This document shows, one piece after another, positions 45,189-55,240 of a stretch of 64,000 nt of DNA. The translations under genes and the position numbers were made by a program. Source of the DNA: Singulisphaera sp. GP187. Lineage in GTDB: Bacteria; Planctomycetota; Planctomycetia; Isosphaerales; Isosphaeraceae. Below the pieces are notes generated by a model. It was not told where the DNA came from. It saw only the letters and a list, made by a program, of their open reading frames with translations, and did no database searches. The DNA is taken from positions 2,012,727 to 2,076,726 of the forward strand of contig NZ_FSRB01000002.1 in NCBI RefSeq assembly GCF_900129635.1, written 5' to 3'. Position 1 is the stretch's first letter. The number at the start of each line of letters is the position of its first letter.

Positions 45189-47207
45189 ATGGCGTCTCGG
45201 GAGATCGAACGCGAGGTGGCGAAACTCCGCGAGGAGATCGAGGGCCACAACCGTCGCTATTACCAAGACGCCGCGCCAACCATCAGCGATCGAGAATTCG
45301 ACCGCCTGATGAAGCGGCTCGAGCAGCTCGAGGCCGAAGCGCCCGAGCTGCTCACTCCCGACAGCCCCACCCAACGGGTAGGCGGCGCCCCCCTCACGTC
45401 GTTCGAGACGGTGACTCACTCCGTCCCGATGCTCTCGATCGAGAATACGTATCATTACGACGAGATCCGTGATTGGGATATGCGGATCCGCAAGGCCTTG
45501 AATCCGGGCGAGACTGTTCGTTTCGCCGTCGAGCTCAAAGTCGATGGCGTCGCCGTCTCCCTGCGCTATGAGCACGGACGCTTCGTTCTGGGCGCGACCC
45601 GGGGCGACGGCGAACGGGGCGACAACGTGACGGCCAATTTACGGACCGTCCGCAACATTCCACTGGTCTTGCGCGACGCCCCCCCTCCCCTGCTCGAGGT
45701 TCGCGGTGAGGTCTTCATGACCAACTCCGAACTCGTCCGGCTCAACGAGCTCCGGCTCGCCCGCGAGGAGGCTCCGTTCGCGAACCCGCGGAACTCCACC
45801 GCTGGCTCGCTGAAACTGCTCGACCCCAAGCTCTGCGGTCAGCGCCGGCTGAAGTTCATCTCGCACGGCCTCGGCGCATTCGAAGGCATCGAAGTCTCCT
45901 CGTATGGTGAGATGCAGAACCTGCTGGGCTCGTGGGGCATCCCTGTGAGCACGCACAATGCAGCCTACGAGACGATCGACGAGGTCATTGCTCACGCCGA
46001 GCGGTGGTCGAGCCAGCGAAACACGCTCGACTTCCAGACCGACGGCCTGGTCATCAAGGTCGACGATCTGGGGCAACGAGCGCGGTTGGGAACGCGAAGC
46101 AAGAGCCCCCGGTGGGTCATTGCCTTCAAGTACGAGGCCGAGCAGGCCGTGACCAAGATCGTCGCGATCACCGTCCAGGTGGGCAAGACCGGGAAGCTGA
46201 CCCCGGTGGCCGACTTGACGCCGGTCCCGCTCGCCGGCACGACCGTGAAGCGGGCGAGCCTCCACAACGCCGACGAGATCCTCCGCAAGGATGTCCGGGT
46301 CGGCGACACCGTCGTGATCCAGAAGGCGGGCGAGATCATTCCCCAAGTGGTTCGCGTCGAGGCCGAAGCACGCGACGGCAGTGAAACTCCGTTCGTTTTC
46401 CCTAGCCGCTGCCCAAGCTGCGACGGACCCGTCGAGCGATCCGCCGGCGAGGTGGACTTCCACTGCGCCAATCCGCCCTCGCGGTGCCCCGACCAGCTCA
46501 AGGAGTGGATTCGCTGGTTCGCTCATCGCGATGCGATGGACATTGAAGGACTGGGCAGCAAGCTCATCGAGCAGGTTGTGGACCGGGGCCTCGTTCACGA
46601 CCTGACTGACCTCTACCGACTGGATGAAGCCACGCTGGCCGGCCTCGAGCGGATGGGCAAAAAGTCGGCTCAGAACCTGCTGGCCGCCTTGGAGGAGAGT
46701 AAGCGGCGTCCCCTCAATCGGTTTCTCACCGGCCTGACGATTCGGCATGTCGGAACCCGGAGCGCGGAGATCCTGGCGCAGCGGTTTTCGACGCTCGAAG
46801 CCGTTCGGACCGCCCCCCTCGCCGATCTCGAATCCGTGCCTGAGATCGGGCCCGTGGTCGCGGCGAGTGTTTTCGAGTTCTTCCAGGATCCGGAAAACCA
46901 GCGCCTGCTCGACGCCCTCCCATCGGTCGGCCTTTTGCCGGAACCAGTCGTGTATGCTCCGGCGAGCCGCGCTGGGCTTCCCCTGGCGGGGAAAACATTC
47001 GTGATCACGGGCACCTTGCCGAACCGGACCAGGCCCGAGGCCGAGTCGCTCATCAAGGCTCAGGGCGGCAAGGTCACGGGCTCGGTGTCGAAGTCAACCA
47101 GCTATGTCCTCGCCGGGAGTGAGCCCGGGAGCAAGATCGAGAAAGCCCGCCTCCTGAATATCCCCGTGATTGACGAGGCTGAGCTGGAGCGGCTCGCGGG
47201 CTCATGA
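45189..47207 (+). CDS. ligA: NAD+-dependent DNA ligase
   Basis: The product has 672 residues from the ATG at 45189 with AAGGAG upstream. Domains in order: Ia NMN domain ('YYQDAAPTISDREFDRL'), the adenylation domain with nucleophile K117 in 'ELKVDGVAVSLRYEHG', an OB fold, a four-cysteine zinc finger ('CPSCDGPVERSAGEVDFHCANPPSRC'), helix-hairpin-helix and a C-terminal BRCT ('KTFVITGTLPNRTRPEAESLIKAQGGKV'). It seals nicks in DNA with NAD+. It ends four bases before the minus-strand gamma-glutamyltransferase stop. Confidence 0.97.
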   Translation: MASREIEREVAKLREEIEGHNRRYYQDAAPTISDREFDRLMKRLEQLEAEAPELLTPDSPTQRVGGAPLTSFETVTHSVPMLSIENTYHYDEIRDWDMRIRKALNPGETVRFAVELKVDGVAVSLRYEHGRFVLGATRGDGERGDNVTANLRTVRNIPLVLRDAPPPLLEVRGEVFMTNSELVRLNELRLAREEAPFANPRNSTAGSLKLLDPKLCGQRRLKFISHGLGAFEGIEVSSYGEMQNLLGSWGIPVSTHNAAYETIDEVIAHAERWSSQRNTLDFQTDGLVIKVDDLGQRARLGTRSKSPRWVIAFKYEAEQAVTKIVAITVQVGKTGKLTPVADLTPVPLAGTTVKRASLHNADEILRKDVRVGDTVVIQKAGEIIPQVVRVEAEARDGSETPFVFPSRCPSCDGPVERSAGEVDFHCANPPSRCPDQLKEWIRWFAHRDAMDIEGLGSKLIEQVVDRGLVHDLTDLYRLDEATLAGLERMGKKSAQNLLAALEESKRRPLNRFLTGLTIRHVGTRSAEILAQRFSTLEAVRTAPLADLESVPEIGPVVAASVFEFFQDPENQRLLDALPSVGLLPEPVVYAPASRAGLPLAGKTFVITGTLPNRTRPEAESLIKAQGGKVTGSVSKSTSYVLAGSEPGSKIEKARLLNIPVIDEAELERLAGS

Positions 47208-47211
47208 ACGA

Positions 47212-48932
47212 TCAATAGCCGCTTGCGCATCCATCCTTGCGGGGATCGGAGCCGCCGATCAGCACGCCGCGGGCGACATCGATCCGAATCGCCTGGTAGC
47301 CGCCAAATCCACCGGGAGAGTCGACGATTCGGTGGCCTTTCGCCTCGAGGGCACGGCGGACTTCCGGGCCGATCTCGGACTCGAGTGCGACCGACCCACC
47401 CGCGTTGGCCGGAGTGCCGGTCGGCTCGGAGGAGCCGAAGTGGCGGAACCTCGCGGCGTCGCCGGCGTCTTGAACGTCCATTCCATGGTCGATCATATTG
47501 CTAAGCACTTGCGCGTGCCCTTGGGCCTGCATGTCGCCCCCCATGACGCCGAAGCTGAGCCAGGGCTGACCTTGCTTGGTGACGAATCCTGGGATGATCG
47601 TGTGGAAGGGTCGCTTATGAGGGGCGAGCCGGTTGGCGTGATTGGGGTCGAGGGCGAAGAGGCAGCCTCGGTTCTGAATCGGAAAACCCAAGGTTCCAGG
47701 CACATGCTTTGATCCGAAGCCGACGAAATTGCTCTGGATCAGGCTGACGGCGTTGAAGTCCTTGTCGACGACCGTCAAATAGATCGTGTCGGCCGCGGCC
47801 GGCTCGCCGGGAATCGGCCGGTCATTGGCGCGGTCGCGGTGGATGAGCGGGGCCCGGGTCGCGGCATATTCCTTGGAGATGAGCGCGGCGACTGGCACCT
47901 TCGCGAATTCGGGGTCGGTGTAGTACTTGGCCCGATCTTCGTACGCGAGTTTTTTGGCTTCAATCATGAGGTGGAGCGATTCGGCCGAATTCGCACCCAT
48001 GGATTTGAGGTCGTACGGTTCGAGCAGGTTGAGCATCTGGAGCGCGGCGATCCCTTGGCCGTTGGGAGGGAGCTCCCAGACCTCGAAACCGCGATAGGAT
48101 GTCGAGACCGGTTGGACCCAGGTGCTCGTGTGGTCTTCGAAATCCCGGCGGGAGAATAGGCCGTCGACCTCTTTCGAGTAGGCCAGGATCGCGTCACTGA
48201 GCGACCCCCGGTAGAACGCGTCTCGACCGTCGCGTGTGATCGTGCGGAGTGACGTCGCCAGATTCGGGTTGCGGAACAGGTCACCAACCTCGGGGGCCTG
48301 CCACCCGGTAGAAAAGTGGCCGCGGTGGTGGGGATCTTGGCCAGGGAAGCCGCGGCGGACTGCCAGTCGTTCGCGATGATCTCGCTGACGGGGAAACCGT
48401 CCTCGGCGTATTGAATCGCGGGGGCGAGAAGCTCGGTCCAGTCCTTGGAGCCGAACCGTTGCCGGAGCTGGTCCCAACCGTCGACGCACCCGGGAACCGA
48501 CCAGCTCAATGGTCCTTGAGCGGGGATCTCGCTCAAGCCTTTGGATTGGTAGAAGTCCAGCGACGCGGCATAGGGAGCGCGGCCGCTGGCGTTGAGCCCG
48601 TGAAGCGTCTTGGTTTTTGCATCCCAGACGATCGCGAACAGGTCGCCCCCGAGACCGCACGACATCGGCTCGACCACGCCAAGCACCGCATTGGCGGCGA
48701 TGGCCGCGTCGATGGCGTTGCCCCCCTCTTGAAGCATCCGGATCGCAGCGGCGGTGGCCAGCGGTTGGCTGGTCGCCGCCATCCCATGGCGAGCAAACAC
48801 GGCCGAACGCGTCTTCTGCGCAGGGCCGCTCGGCCGGTCGTGAGCCTTGACGAGGCTCGCTTCGGACGAGAGCAAGAGAATCGTCGACGCCAAGACTCTG
48901 ATCCGACCGAGGCGATCCGCTTGCCGTGGCAT
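47212..48932 (-). pseudogene. gamma-glutamyltransferase with a one-base frameshift
   Basis: The 5' part (from the ATG at 48932) encodes a signal peptide and the large-subunit start 'GMAATSQPLATAAAIRMLQEGGNAIDAAIAANAVLGVVEPMSCGLGGDLF' up to 'AATFLPGG'. The remainder continues in another frame from 'QAPEVGDLFRNPNLATSLRT' to the C terminus and includes the catalytic-threonine segment 'DTIYLTVVDKDFNAVSLIQS'. Joining the two gives about 573 residues, the normal family length. One base is missing at 48300-48303 (GGT GG|CAG). This could be a real inactivation, programmed slippage or a sequencing error. The enzyme hydrolyses glutathione-type gamma-glutamyl bonds in the periplasm. Confidence 0.82.
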
Positions 48933-49102
48933 GAGTGACTCCGGTTCGGCGTAGGAGGATGGCTCAGATGATGGGGAGACGCTGATTCTTTTGGGTTCCA
49001 GGCGAGCGTCCACTTCGGTCGAAGTCATGCCGCCAGGGAGTGAGTTCAGCCTGGCTGAAATCCGAACGGCTGGGCTCGGTCGGAAGCAGCAAAGGCCGAT
49101 CC

Positions 49103-50068
49103 TTATCCAGAGTGGCCTGGATGGGAATACGTGGCGGCCAACCGATCGATGGCCGTGCGATCGGCGAGGGCGGTTTGCGCCCCCGCTTGAGTGACGGCGA
49201 GAGCGGCGGCTGCGGCGGCCCAGACGGCCGACTCGTCGAGGGGCCGTCCCTCGGCGATCGCGGTCGCGAGCGCTCCGTTGAAGGCATCGCCGGCCCCGAC
49301 CGTGTCGACGACTTCGACGGGAAAGGCGGGGATTGCCTGACAGGTCGCTCCCGAGGCGTTGCGGGAGACGACGAGGCAACCGGCTTTCCCGTTCGTCACG
49401 ACCACCGCGCCGACTCCCCGCGCAAGCAATTCTTCTGCGGCCAAGCGGAGACTGTCAGGATCATCGTCCCGGCTCGGTCTACCCGTCAGGGCTTGAACCT
49501 CGACGTGGTTGGGAGTAAGGATATCGACGAACCGGAGAATCTCGGAGTCGAGCAACCGGAGGTCGGCGGGAGCGGGGTTGAGGATCACACGCAGGCCCGC
49601 GCGATGGGCGCGGCGCACGGCGTGGGCGACCGTCTCGAGCCGAACCTCGAGTCCCGCGAGCAACACTCCGCCTTGATCGAAGACCGAGTCAGGCAAGCGA
49701 TCGATGGCCGCGGGGTCCAGGTGCGCGTTGGCCCCGGACGCCACGCCGATCATGTTCTCTCCCGCATCGTTGACGAAGATTAAGGCCACGCCGGAAGCAA
49801 CGTGAGGGACGATCATCACTTTGGAAACGTCGATGTCTTCACGTCGGTAACGGTCGATTGCGTCGTGACCGAGCCGATCGTCGCCCACCGCGGAGAGGAA
49901 GACGACCACGGACCCGGCACGCCGCGCAGCGACGGCTTGATTCGCCCCCTTGCCCCCCGGTCCGCTGAGGAACGAGCCCCCCAGCAGAGTCTCGCCGGCC
50001 GCGGGGAGCCGAGGCAGATGCACGGTCATGTCGGTGTTACTGGACCCGAGGACGACGACGCGAGCCAT
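49103..50068 (-). CDS. rbsK: ribokinase (PfkB family)
   Basis: The product has 321 residues from the ATG at 50068. The PfkB signatures are complete: 'GGSFLSGPGGKGANQAVAARRAG' near the N terminus, and 'VDTVGAGDAFNGALATAIAEG' with the catalytic Asp in GAGD. It phosphorylates D-ribose (or a related sugar) with ATP. It is the last gene of an operon with the cupin and cytochrome-domain genes, 17 bases from the cupin stop. A ribose transporter is not seen here. Confidence 0.88.
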   Translation of the reverse strand: MARVVVLGSSNTDMTVHLPRLPAAGETLLGGSFLSGPGGKGANQAVAARRAGSVVVFLSAVGDDRLGHDAIDRYRREDIDVSKVMIVPHVASGVALIFVNDAGENMIGVASGANAHLDPAAIDRLPDSVFDQGGVLLAGLEVRLETVAHAVRRAHRAGLRVILNPAPADLRLLDSEILRFVDILTPNHVEVQALTGRPSRDDDPDSLRLAAEELLARGVGAVVVTNGKAGCLVVSRNASGATCQAIPAFPVEVVDTVGAGDAFNGALATAIAEGRPLDESAVWAAAAAALAVTQAGAQTALADRTAIDRLAATYSHPGHSG

Positions 50069-50085
50069 GGGTTCGTGCGCCCTCG

Positions 50086-50433
50086 TCAGAGATAATCCTC
50101 GCGGATCGGATGAAACACGTCGAGTGCCACCGCCGGTCCGTCCAGCGCCCGCACCCGATGGACGATCCCACCGGGGATCCGCCAAAGATCACCCGGGCCA
50201 AGCACCCTGGTCACGTCGCCGATCGTGAATTCGAGGCGGCCGGAAACCATCATCCCCATCTGCTCGTGGGGGTGGGAATGGTCCAGTACGACCGAACCCG
50301 GCTCGAACGTGACGACCGACAACATCATCCGCTCACCGGGCGTCGTGCGGATTTCGACGCCCGGAAAGATCTGATGCCGCGACCCCGCGCCGGCCGGGAT
50401 AAAATAGGGATCCTCAATCCAGGGATCACTCAT
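50086..50433 (-). CDS. small cupin protein
   Basis: The product has 115 residues, a single cupin barrel. The first motif has the metal-binding cluster 'HSHPHEQMGMMVSGRLEF' and the second is 'GDLWRIPGGIVHRVRAL'. Such cupins act as isomerases, oxygenases or sugar-binding proteins, and the substrate is unknown. The ATG overlaps the stop of the upstream gene by four bases (ATGA), so the two are translationally coupled. It lies between the cytochrome-domain gene and rbsK. Confidence 0.85.
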   Translation of the reverse strand: MSDPWIEDPYFIPAGAGSRHQIFPGVEIRTTPGERMMLSVVTFEPGSVVLDHSHPHEQMGMMVSGRLEFTIGDVTRVLGPGDLWRIPGGIVHRVRALDGPAVALDVFHPIREDYL

Positions 50434-51959
50434 CGCGATCGTCCATATTGAGTGGCCACAAACTCCCCCGTCCCCGCGAGGAATTGTGCGCGGTCGGTGC
50501 CCAGAACCTCTTTGAGGACATCATCGAGCTTGGCGGGGTTTGCAAGCAGGCCCTTCACGAACTGCGGGAGTGCGGCCCGAGTCTGAGGTGCCGTCGCCAA
50601 GGCTTCGATGATCGCGAACCCGATGGCGCGGACGCTCTCCGGCTTGCCTTCGCCCCCGAGCGCATCGTTCGCCCGGTCGGTCCAGCCCAGGTCGAATTGC
50701 TCGTAGGCCGCGTGGCGAAGTCGCTGTGTGTTCGGGCTCCGCGGATCGACCCGTGACCCGAAGAACGAGCCAACACCGAGACTCAGCCAGACCGGCGCTT
50801 TCTCCGCTTCACGCTTGACGACGCCCGTCGCGAGGGAGTCGGTAATCAGCCCGCCCAGGGTCCGATTCACTTCCGGTGACTCGTCGCGGCTCTTCTTCTT
50901 TGAGCGGCTGGGGCGCCGAGTCGGAGCCGCCGGTTCGTCACGCCCGCCGGAGGGATCGAGGACCGCGACATAAGGCTCGGCCTCGTTCAAGCTCGCCGTT
51001 CCCTCCTCGAGCTTGTCGACTTCACGATTCTCGTTGCTGCGGACGAATTCGACGAAGTGACTCCGCTCGTTGAACACGTAGAGGCCGATTTTCTCGACGG
51101 GCTCATTCGATCCCGAATCCGAAATCAATCCGACGATCTTCGGGTACTGCGCGTCGGCGAGTTTCAACGTGGACTGGATTCGATCCTTGGGCAGAACGCC
51201 GAACAACATGAAATTCTTGCCAGGCGTGACCTGCGGCGTGTCCTTGGCATTCCCCTTCTTCCAGCGTTCCAGGCCCTTGGTCTCGACCAGCTTGTCGCGT
51301 TCCGCCACCGAGAGCTTGGCGAGCTCGGCGGTGCGAAGTTGCTCGGGGGTCGCGGCATAGGAGGTCAGTGGGGCCTTTGGATCCGTGCCATCGAACAAGG
51401 CGCCTGCCTTCAGCCATGCTCCGACCTTCTCGATCGCGGCCTCGGAGAGTTGGCGGTTGGCACCTCGGGGCATCCGCGGTGTTTCTTCGCCGGTCAACCG
51501 GAGGTAGAGATGACTCTCGTCGGGCATTCCGGCAACGAAGCCCGCCCCGCCGGCTCCCCCCTTCTTGATCTTTTCGAAGCTGGTCAGGTCAAGCTTTCCG
51601 TTCTTCGCCATCGCCTTCTCGTTGTGGCAACCGATGCAGTTGCCGACGAGGATCGGTGCGATGTCTCGCGAGAATTTCAGCCCGTCCGGCTCAGGGTTCG
51701 CAGCCTTTTCGGTGGCGGGAGGAGGTGCGTCGGCCTCGGCCGGCTCTGTCCCCTTCCCCTTTTCCATCTTCTTCTTGCCGCGTGTCTTCTGCGCGATCCG
51801 AATGATTTGAGGCGTAGTGGGCGGCTGCCGGCTCGACAGCGCTCCACCGCTCACGACGTCCGCTCCCAGCGAGGCGGGCCGTTGGGGCGTCTCTTCCGAC
51901 AGAGCCACTGTCGCGAGTGTCAAACAAACGAAACCGAGGCTCGAGAGGATTCTCAACAT
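50430..51959 (-). CDS. secreted planctomycete-type cytochrome c protein
   Basis: The product has 509 residues. A signal peptide (about 1-22) and a basic/proline linker precede one c-type heme motif, C108-I-G-C-H112, within 'FSRDIAPILVGNCIGCHNEKAMAKNGKLDLTSFEKIKKG', the classic planctomycete PSC1 pattern. A helical and beta C-terminal part follows (to 509, 'TAPQTRAALPQFVKGLLANPAKLDDVLKEVLG'). It probably acts in periplasmic electron transfer. Coupled to the cupin and ribokinase genes. Confidence 0.85.
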   Translation of the reverse strand: MLRILSSLGFVCLTLATVALSEETPQRPASLGADVVSGGALSSRQPPTTPQIIRIAQKTRGKKKMEKGKGTEPAEADAPPPATEKAANPEPDGLKFSRDIAPILVGNCIGCHNEKAMAKNGKLDLTSFEKIKKGGAGGAGFVAGMPDESHLYLRLTGEETPRMPRGANRQLSEAAIEKVGAWLKAGALFDGTDPKAPLTSYAATPEQLRTAELAKLSVAERDKLVETKGLERWKKGNAKDTPQVTPGKNFMLFGVLPKDRIQSTLKLADAQYPKIVGLISDSGSNEPVEKIGLYVFNERSHFVEFVRSNENREVDKLEEGTASLNEAEPYVAVLDPSGGRDEPAAPTRRPSRSKKKSRDESPEVNRTLGGLITDSLATGVVKREAEKAPVWLSLGVGSFFGSRVDPRSPNTQRLRHAAYEQFDLGWTDRANDALGGEGKPESVRAIGFAIIEALATAPQTRAALPQFVKGLLANPAKLDDVLKEVLGTDRAQFLAGTGEFVATQYGRSR

Positions 51960-52211
51960 AGTCCGATCCCCACCTCAACTTGAAACACCACGGTTGGATG
52001 CGTTCATTGTCCCACGCGTGTTCAGGTTTCGCAAGGCACTGAGTGGGCCTGGTTCCGATCAACCTGGAGAGCAGGAGACGATGGATCGGACGAGACTTCA
52101 GAGAGCCGATTGAAAGAGGCCGGGCATTGAAGCCGATTGTGCCCCGGCTGACCTCAGGCATCCGGCGGCCTTGGGTCGGGAACTCCGGTCTCTCTGCTCC
52201 AGTGTCAGAGC

Positions 52212-53462
52212 TCAGCGCTGAATGGTCAAGGGGATGGAGGCGGATGTCGAGTGTCCGGCGATCTCATCCTTTTGAACCACGCGAAGTTCATAGACGCCGG
52301 GCGGGATCGTGTCGGCCAAGATGATCCGGTAGTTCACGTAGTAGTCGCGGCGGCGACGTCGGCAGACATCTTCGGCCGAGCCGAGCGACTGTGCCCAGAC
52401 GGGGTCACCACCGCTGGACGGGACCAACTCGACACGTGACGAGAGTCGGGAGTGGAACTGCTCTCCCGCCGCGGAATATTGCAGTCCCGACATCTCGCAG
52501 TAGACGATCAGCGGTTGGCCGGCTTTACACGCCGCGGTATCCAACGGATCGAAATTTCCGAATCCGTTGACTTTACGGCAGAGCCTCAAGTCACTGATTT
52601 CGAGGGGGGCTTCGCCCTCGAGCGCGACGACCGCCGCGCGAATCTCGGCGCCTCGAGGCGGCTCGTCCTCATCCGTGGCCGTGGTCGCGGACGAATGGGG
52701 AATGCCGAGCGCGGCCAGCGCCATTCGCCAAGGCCGAGCGGGCTCCGATTTCCCAATCCCCTTGAGGTCCTCTTCCGCGATGGCTTCCAAGAGATGGGCC
52801 CGCTGAGACCAGGTGCCCGGACCGGCCGCCTTGGCCTGCTCGCTGGCGATGGTTCGGAGCCGCGCCAGACCCTCGCTCCAGAGCTCGCGAGGGTCGATCG
52901 GTTTGACTGACTTTTCGGGGTTGATGGTCCCGGGCGCCGATTGGGAACCGGTCAAGGCGCGAAGTGCCATGAGTTTGGGATCAGGTGCCGGGCCTGCCGG
53001 CGGCTCGGGAGCCAACGGCGGAGCCGATTCTTGAGTCAGCCGCGGCGCCACGGCGGGTTCGTCCCGCGCGGACTCCGTCGACTCGGCTTCCCGATTCAAA
53101 CTCGCATCGGTGACGCCCACATGCTCAGCCTCGGCGTCCACCTTGGCGAGGGCTTCGTCCAACCACGGGGTCGGAGCGTCCGCCGCGCTCAGCACGCCCA
53201 ACGAGACGAGCTGAGGGGAGAGCGGAAGCGGTGGAAGTCTCTCGCCCCCTTCGGTCCGTTCCGGAGCCGCCGCGGTCGATTTCGTCGCGACCAGTGGGAC
53301 CGGCGCCGGGAGGGAGTCCGGGCGTGGATTCGGGAGGTGGACCTGATTCGAATTGGCGCGAGGCACCGGGATCCGCGCACACCCGGGTGCGGTCAGCACC
53401 ACGGTGATGGCGATCCAGGCTAGACCCACTACGGTCCGCCTCCTTTGGCTGCCTTCGGACAT
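52212..53462 (-). CDS. secreted lipoprotein, hypothetical
   Basis: The product has 416 residues from the ATG at 53462; the frame is open further upstream but the signal peptide begins here. The lipobox is 'TAPGC28AR'. An Ala-Pro-Glu-rich middle (about 40-180) precedes a folded C-terminal part (about 230-416) with 'SDLRLCRKVNGFGNFDPLDTAACKAGQPLIVYCEMSGLQY' and 'YYVNYRIILADTIPPGVYELRVVQKDEIAG', which reads as an Ig-like or carbohydrate-binding domain. I do not recognise a named family. Confidence 0.7.
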   Translation of the reverse strand: MSEGSQRRRTVVGLAWIAITVVLTAPGCARIPVPRANSNQVHLPNPRPDSLPAPVPLVATKSTAAAPERTEGGERLPPLPLSPQLVSLGVLSAADAPTPWLDEALAKVDAEAEHVGVTDASLNREAESTESARDEPAVAPRLTQESAPPLAPEPPAGPAPDPKLMALRALTGSQSAPGTINPEKSVKPIDPRELWSEGLARLRTIASEQAKAAGPGTWSQRAHLLEAIAEEDLKGIGKSEPARPWRMALAALGIPHSSATTATDEDEPPRGAEIRAAVVALEGEAPLEISDLRLCRKVNGFGNFDPLDTAACKAGQPLIVYCEMSGLQYSAAGEQFHSRLSSRVELVPSSGGDPVWAQSLGSAEDVCRRRRRDYYVNYRIILADTIPPGVYELRVVQKDEIAGHSTSASIPLTIQR

Positions 53463-53580
53463 CGAACGACCCCTGCTTCGGCCGCGAGAGAGATGATGGA
53501 TCCGTGGAACCGATTGTTCCTTGGAGGCCATGGAAAGGGACGTCGCGTCGGTGTACCTGATCTCCCAAATTCGGGCAAGC

Positions 53581-54525
53581 TCAATGCGCGGGTCGATCGC
53601 CGTCTGAGGCGTTGGCGAGTGTGGCAAGTCGTTGAACGAAATCCCTCATTTTTCGCTGGTTTTCGCGGTCGAGTGTACGCGCCGTGATGAGGTCGACGCG
53701 CTCGAAGCGGAGGCGATCGCCCTCGCGAAGTTGACCGAGCCGCGCGAGGTCCGCGGAGATGACCTGAGCCACGATCGGGTAGCCGCCCATGGTGCCACAA
53801 TTGACCCCCAAGAGGAGCAACTGTCCGCCCGCAACCTGGATCGATCCGGGGGCCACCGGTGTGGAGAGTGGTTCGGGAGCGTCACGCATGATGAGCGGCG
53901 TTCCCGCTATGCGAAGGCCCATGCGATCGCACTGGCGACTGACCTGGAACTGCGCGCCCCGCCATGGATCGGGATCCTCGACGCGATTGGCATCCGGGCC
54001 GTCGATCACGCGGATCGGTTCCGCAACCGGGTGAAACCACGCAGGAAGGCGAGGATGGCGCGTTGGTGTGGAACCTGGGTTCGCCGCGAGGGTCGCCCCG
54101 GGGCTGAGTCGGAGTTCTTGCGAACGGCTTCCGAGTTGGATTTTTGATTGCCAACCTCCTTTCACGGCCAGGTAGGTGCGTGCGCCGAGGGTTGCTCCGC
54201 CGATTCGAAGGCGTTCTCCTGGTTTCAGCGAACAGGCGAGCGGGATGCGGAGAGGATGCTCCGCGCCCTGGCGATCGATGAGCGTCGTTTCCATCAGTGC
54301 GCCGGCCAGGGCGATCGCGAGGGGGATCTGGGCCTCGTAGTTCCCGCCGAACAGGGTCATCTCGAGCGCTGCGGAGTCAGGCGGGTTGCCGAGGAGGCCG
54401 TTGGCGATCGCGAACGCGTCGCGGTCAAACGCTCCGGCGCAGGGAACGCCCCACTCCCGGAACCCCGGCCGCCCCTGATCCTGGATCGTGGTGAAATGAC
54501 CGGGGTTGAGGATCAGCAGTCCCAT
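53581..54525 (-). CDS. pxpC: 5-oxoprolinase subunit PxpC (biotin-dependent carboxyltransferase family)
   Basis: The product has 314 residues and matches the KipA/AHS2 family: 'MGLLILNPGHFTTIQDQGRPGFREWGVPCAGAFDRDAFAIANGLLGNP' at the N terminus and 'GRTYLAVKGGW'-like core strands. PxpC with PxpA and PxpB opens 5-oxoproline to glutamate with ATP. Its ATG lies one base after the pxpA stop. It is last in the pxpB-pxpA-pxpC operon. Confidence 0.93.
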   Translation of the reverse strand: MGLLILNPGHFTTIQDQGRPGFREWGVPCAGAFDRDAFAIANGLLGNPPDSAALEMTLFGGNYEAQIPLAIALAGALMETTLIDRQGAEHPLRIPLACSLKPGERLRIGGATLGARTYLAVKGGWQSKIQLGSRSQELRLSPGATLAANPGSTPTRHPRLPAWFHPVAEPIRVIDGPDANRVEDPDPWRGAQFQVSRQCDRMGLRIAGTPLIMRDAPEPLSTPVAPGSIQVAGGQLLLLGVNCGTMGGYPIVAQVISADLARLGQLREGDRLRFERVDLITARTLDRENQRKMRDFVQRLATLANASDGDRPAH

Positions 54526-54526
54526 G

Positions 54527-55240
54527 TCAGACGAAGCCCTTCATGACGATCGAGTGCCGCTCGAGGAGGTTGCGGATCGTCCGTGCGTTCTCCAAGGCGC
54601 GTGGATCGTCGCCATGAATGCAGAGGCTTGCCACTCCGCTGTCGATCAGCCGGAGGACTTGGCACTCGACTTCGCGGGCCTCGACGAGGACCGCGTTCGG
54701 CTCCGATCGCGGCACAAGACGGCCGTCGTCGCGATACCGCCGGTCCGGGAACCCTTCGGTCACGTACGTTACGCCCAAGGCTCGAGCCCGAGTTTCCAGG
54801 ATCGTCCCGGGTTGGCCGAGCAAGGGAAGCTGAAGGCGAGCCATCGCGGAGAGAACCCCTTCGGCGACCTCGGCCTGTCGTTGGGCCTGGTTGTAGAGGG
54901 CTCCGTGCGGTTTCACATAGCGAATCACGAGACCAACTTCGGCGGCTAGCAATGCCAAGGCGTCAATCTGGGTGAGCACCAGTTGCTCGACCGCAACCGC
55001 GGAGGTGGCCAGTTCGCGCCGGCCAAAATGGTCCCGATCCGCAAACCCAGGGTGAGCGCCGAGGACCACCTTGCGCTCGGCCACCTGGTGGAGCGTCTCG
55101 AGGATCACCGGTCGATTGCCGGCATGTGCGCCGCAGCAGAGGCTGGCGGAGCTCACCAGATCGAGGAGCTCCCGATCGTTGGGGAAGCCTTCACCGAGGT
55201 CAGCATTCAGGTCGACCGCGCGTGCCGTGGGATGATTCAA
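54527..55240 (-). CDS. pxpA: 5-oxoprolinase subunit PxpA (LamB/YcsF family)
   Basis: The product has 237 residues. Family motifs: 'VDLNADLGEGFPND', 'SLCCGAHAGN', 'LGAHPGFADRDHFGRRE', 'RYVKPHGALYNQ' and 'SLCIHGDDP'. It starts with TTG at 55240, whose last bases overlap the pxpB stop (four-base overlap), so translation is coupled. It works with PxpB and PxpC on 5-oxoproline in the cytoplasm. Confidence 0.94.
   Translation of the reverse strand: MNHPTARAVDLNADLGEGFPNDRELLDLVSSASLCCGAHAGNRPVILETLHQVAERKVVLGAHPGFADRDHFGRRELATSAVAVEQLVLTQIDALALLAAEVGLVIRYVKPHGALYNQAQRQAEVAEGVLSAMARLQLPLLGQPGTILETRARALGVTYVTEGFPDRRYRDDGRLVPRSEPNAVLVEAREVECQVLRLIDSGVASLCIHGDDPRALENARTIRNLLERHSIVMKGFV

Noticed and set aside
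47964..49379. Separate gene reading through the gamma-glutamyltransferase 5' part with a long N-terminal extension
   Set aside because: The enzyme sequence begins only at the signal peptide at 48932, and the end is out of frame with the rest of the enzyme.
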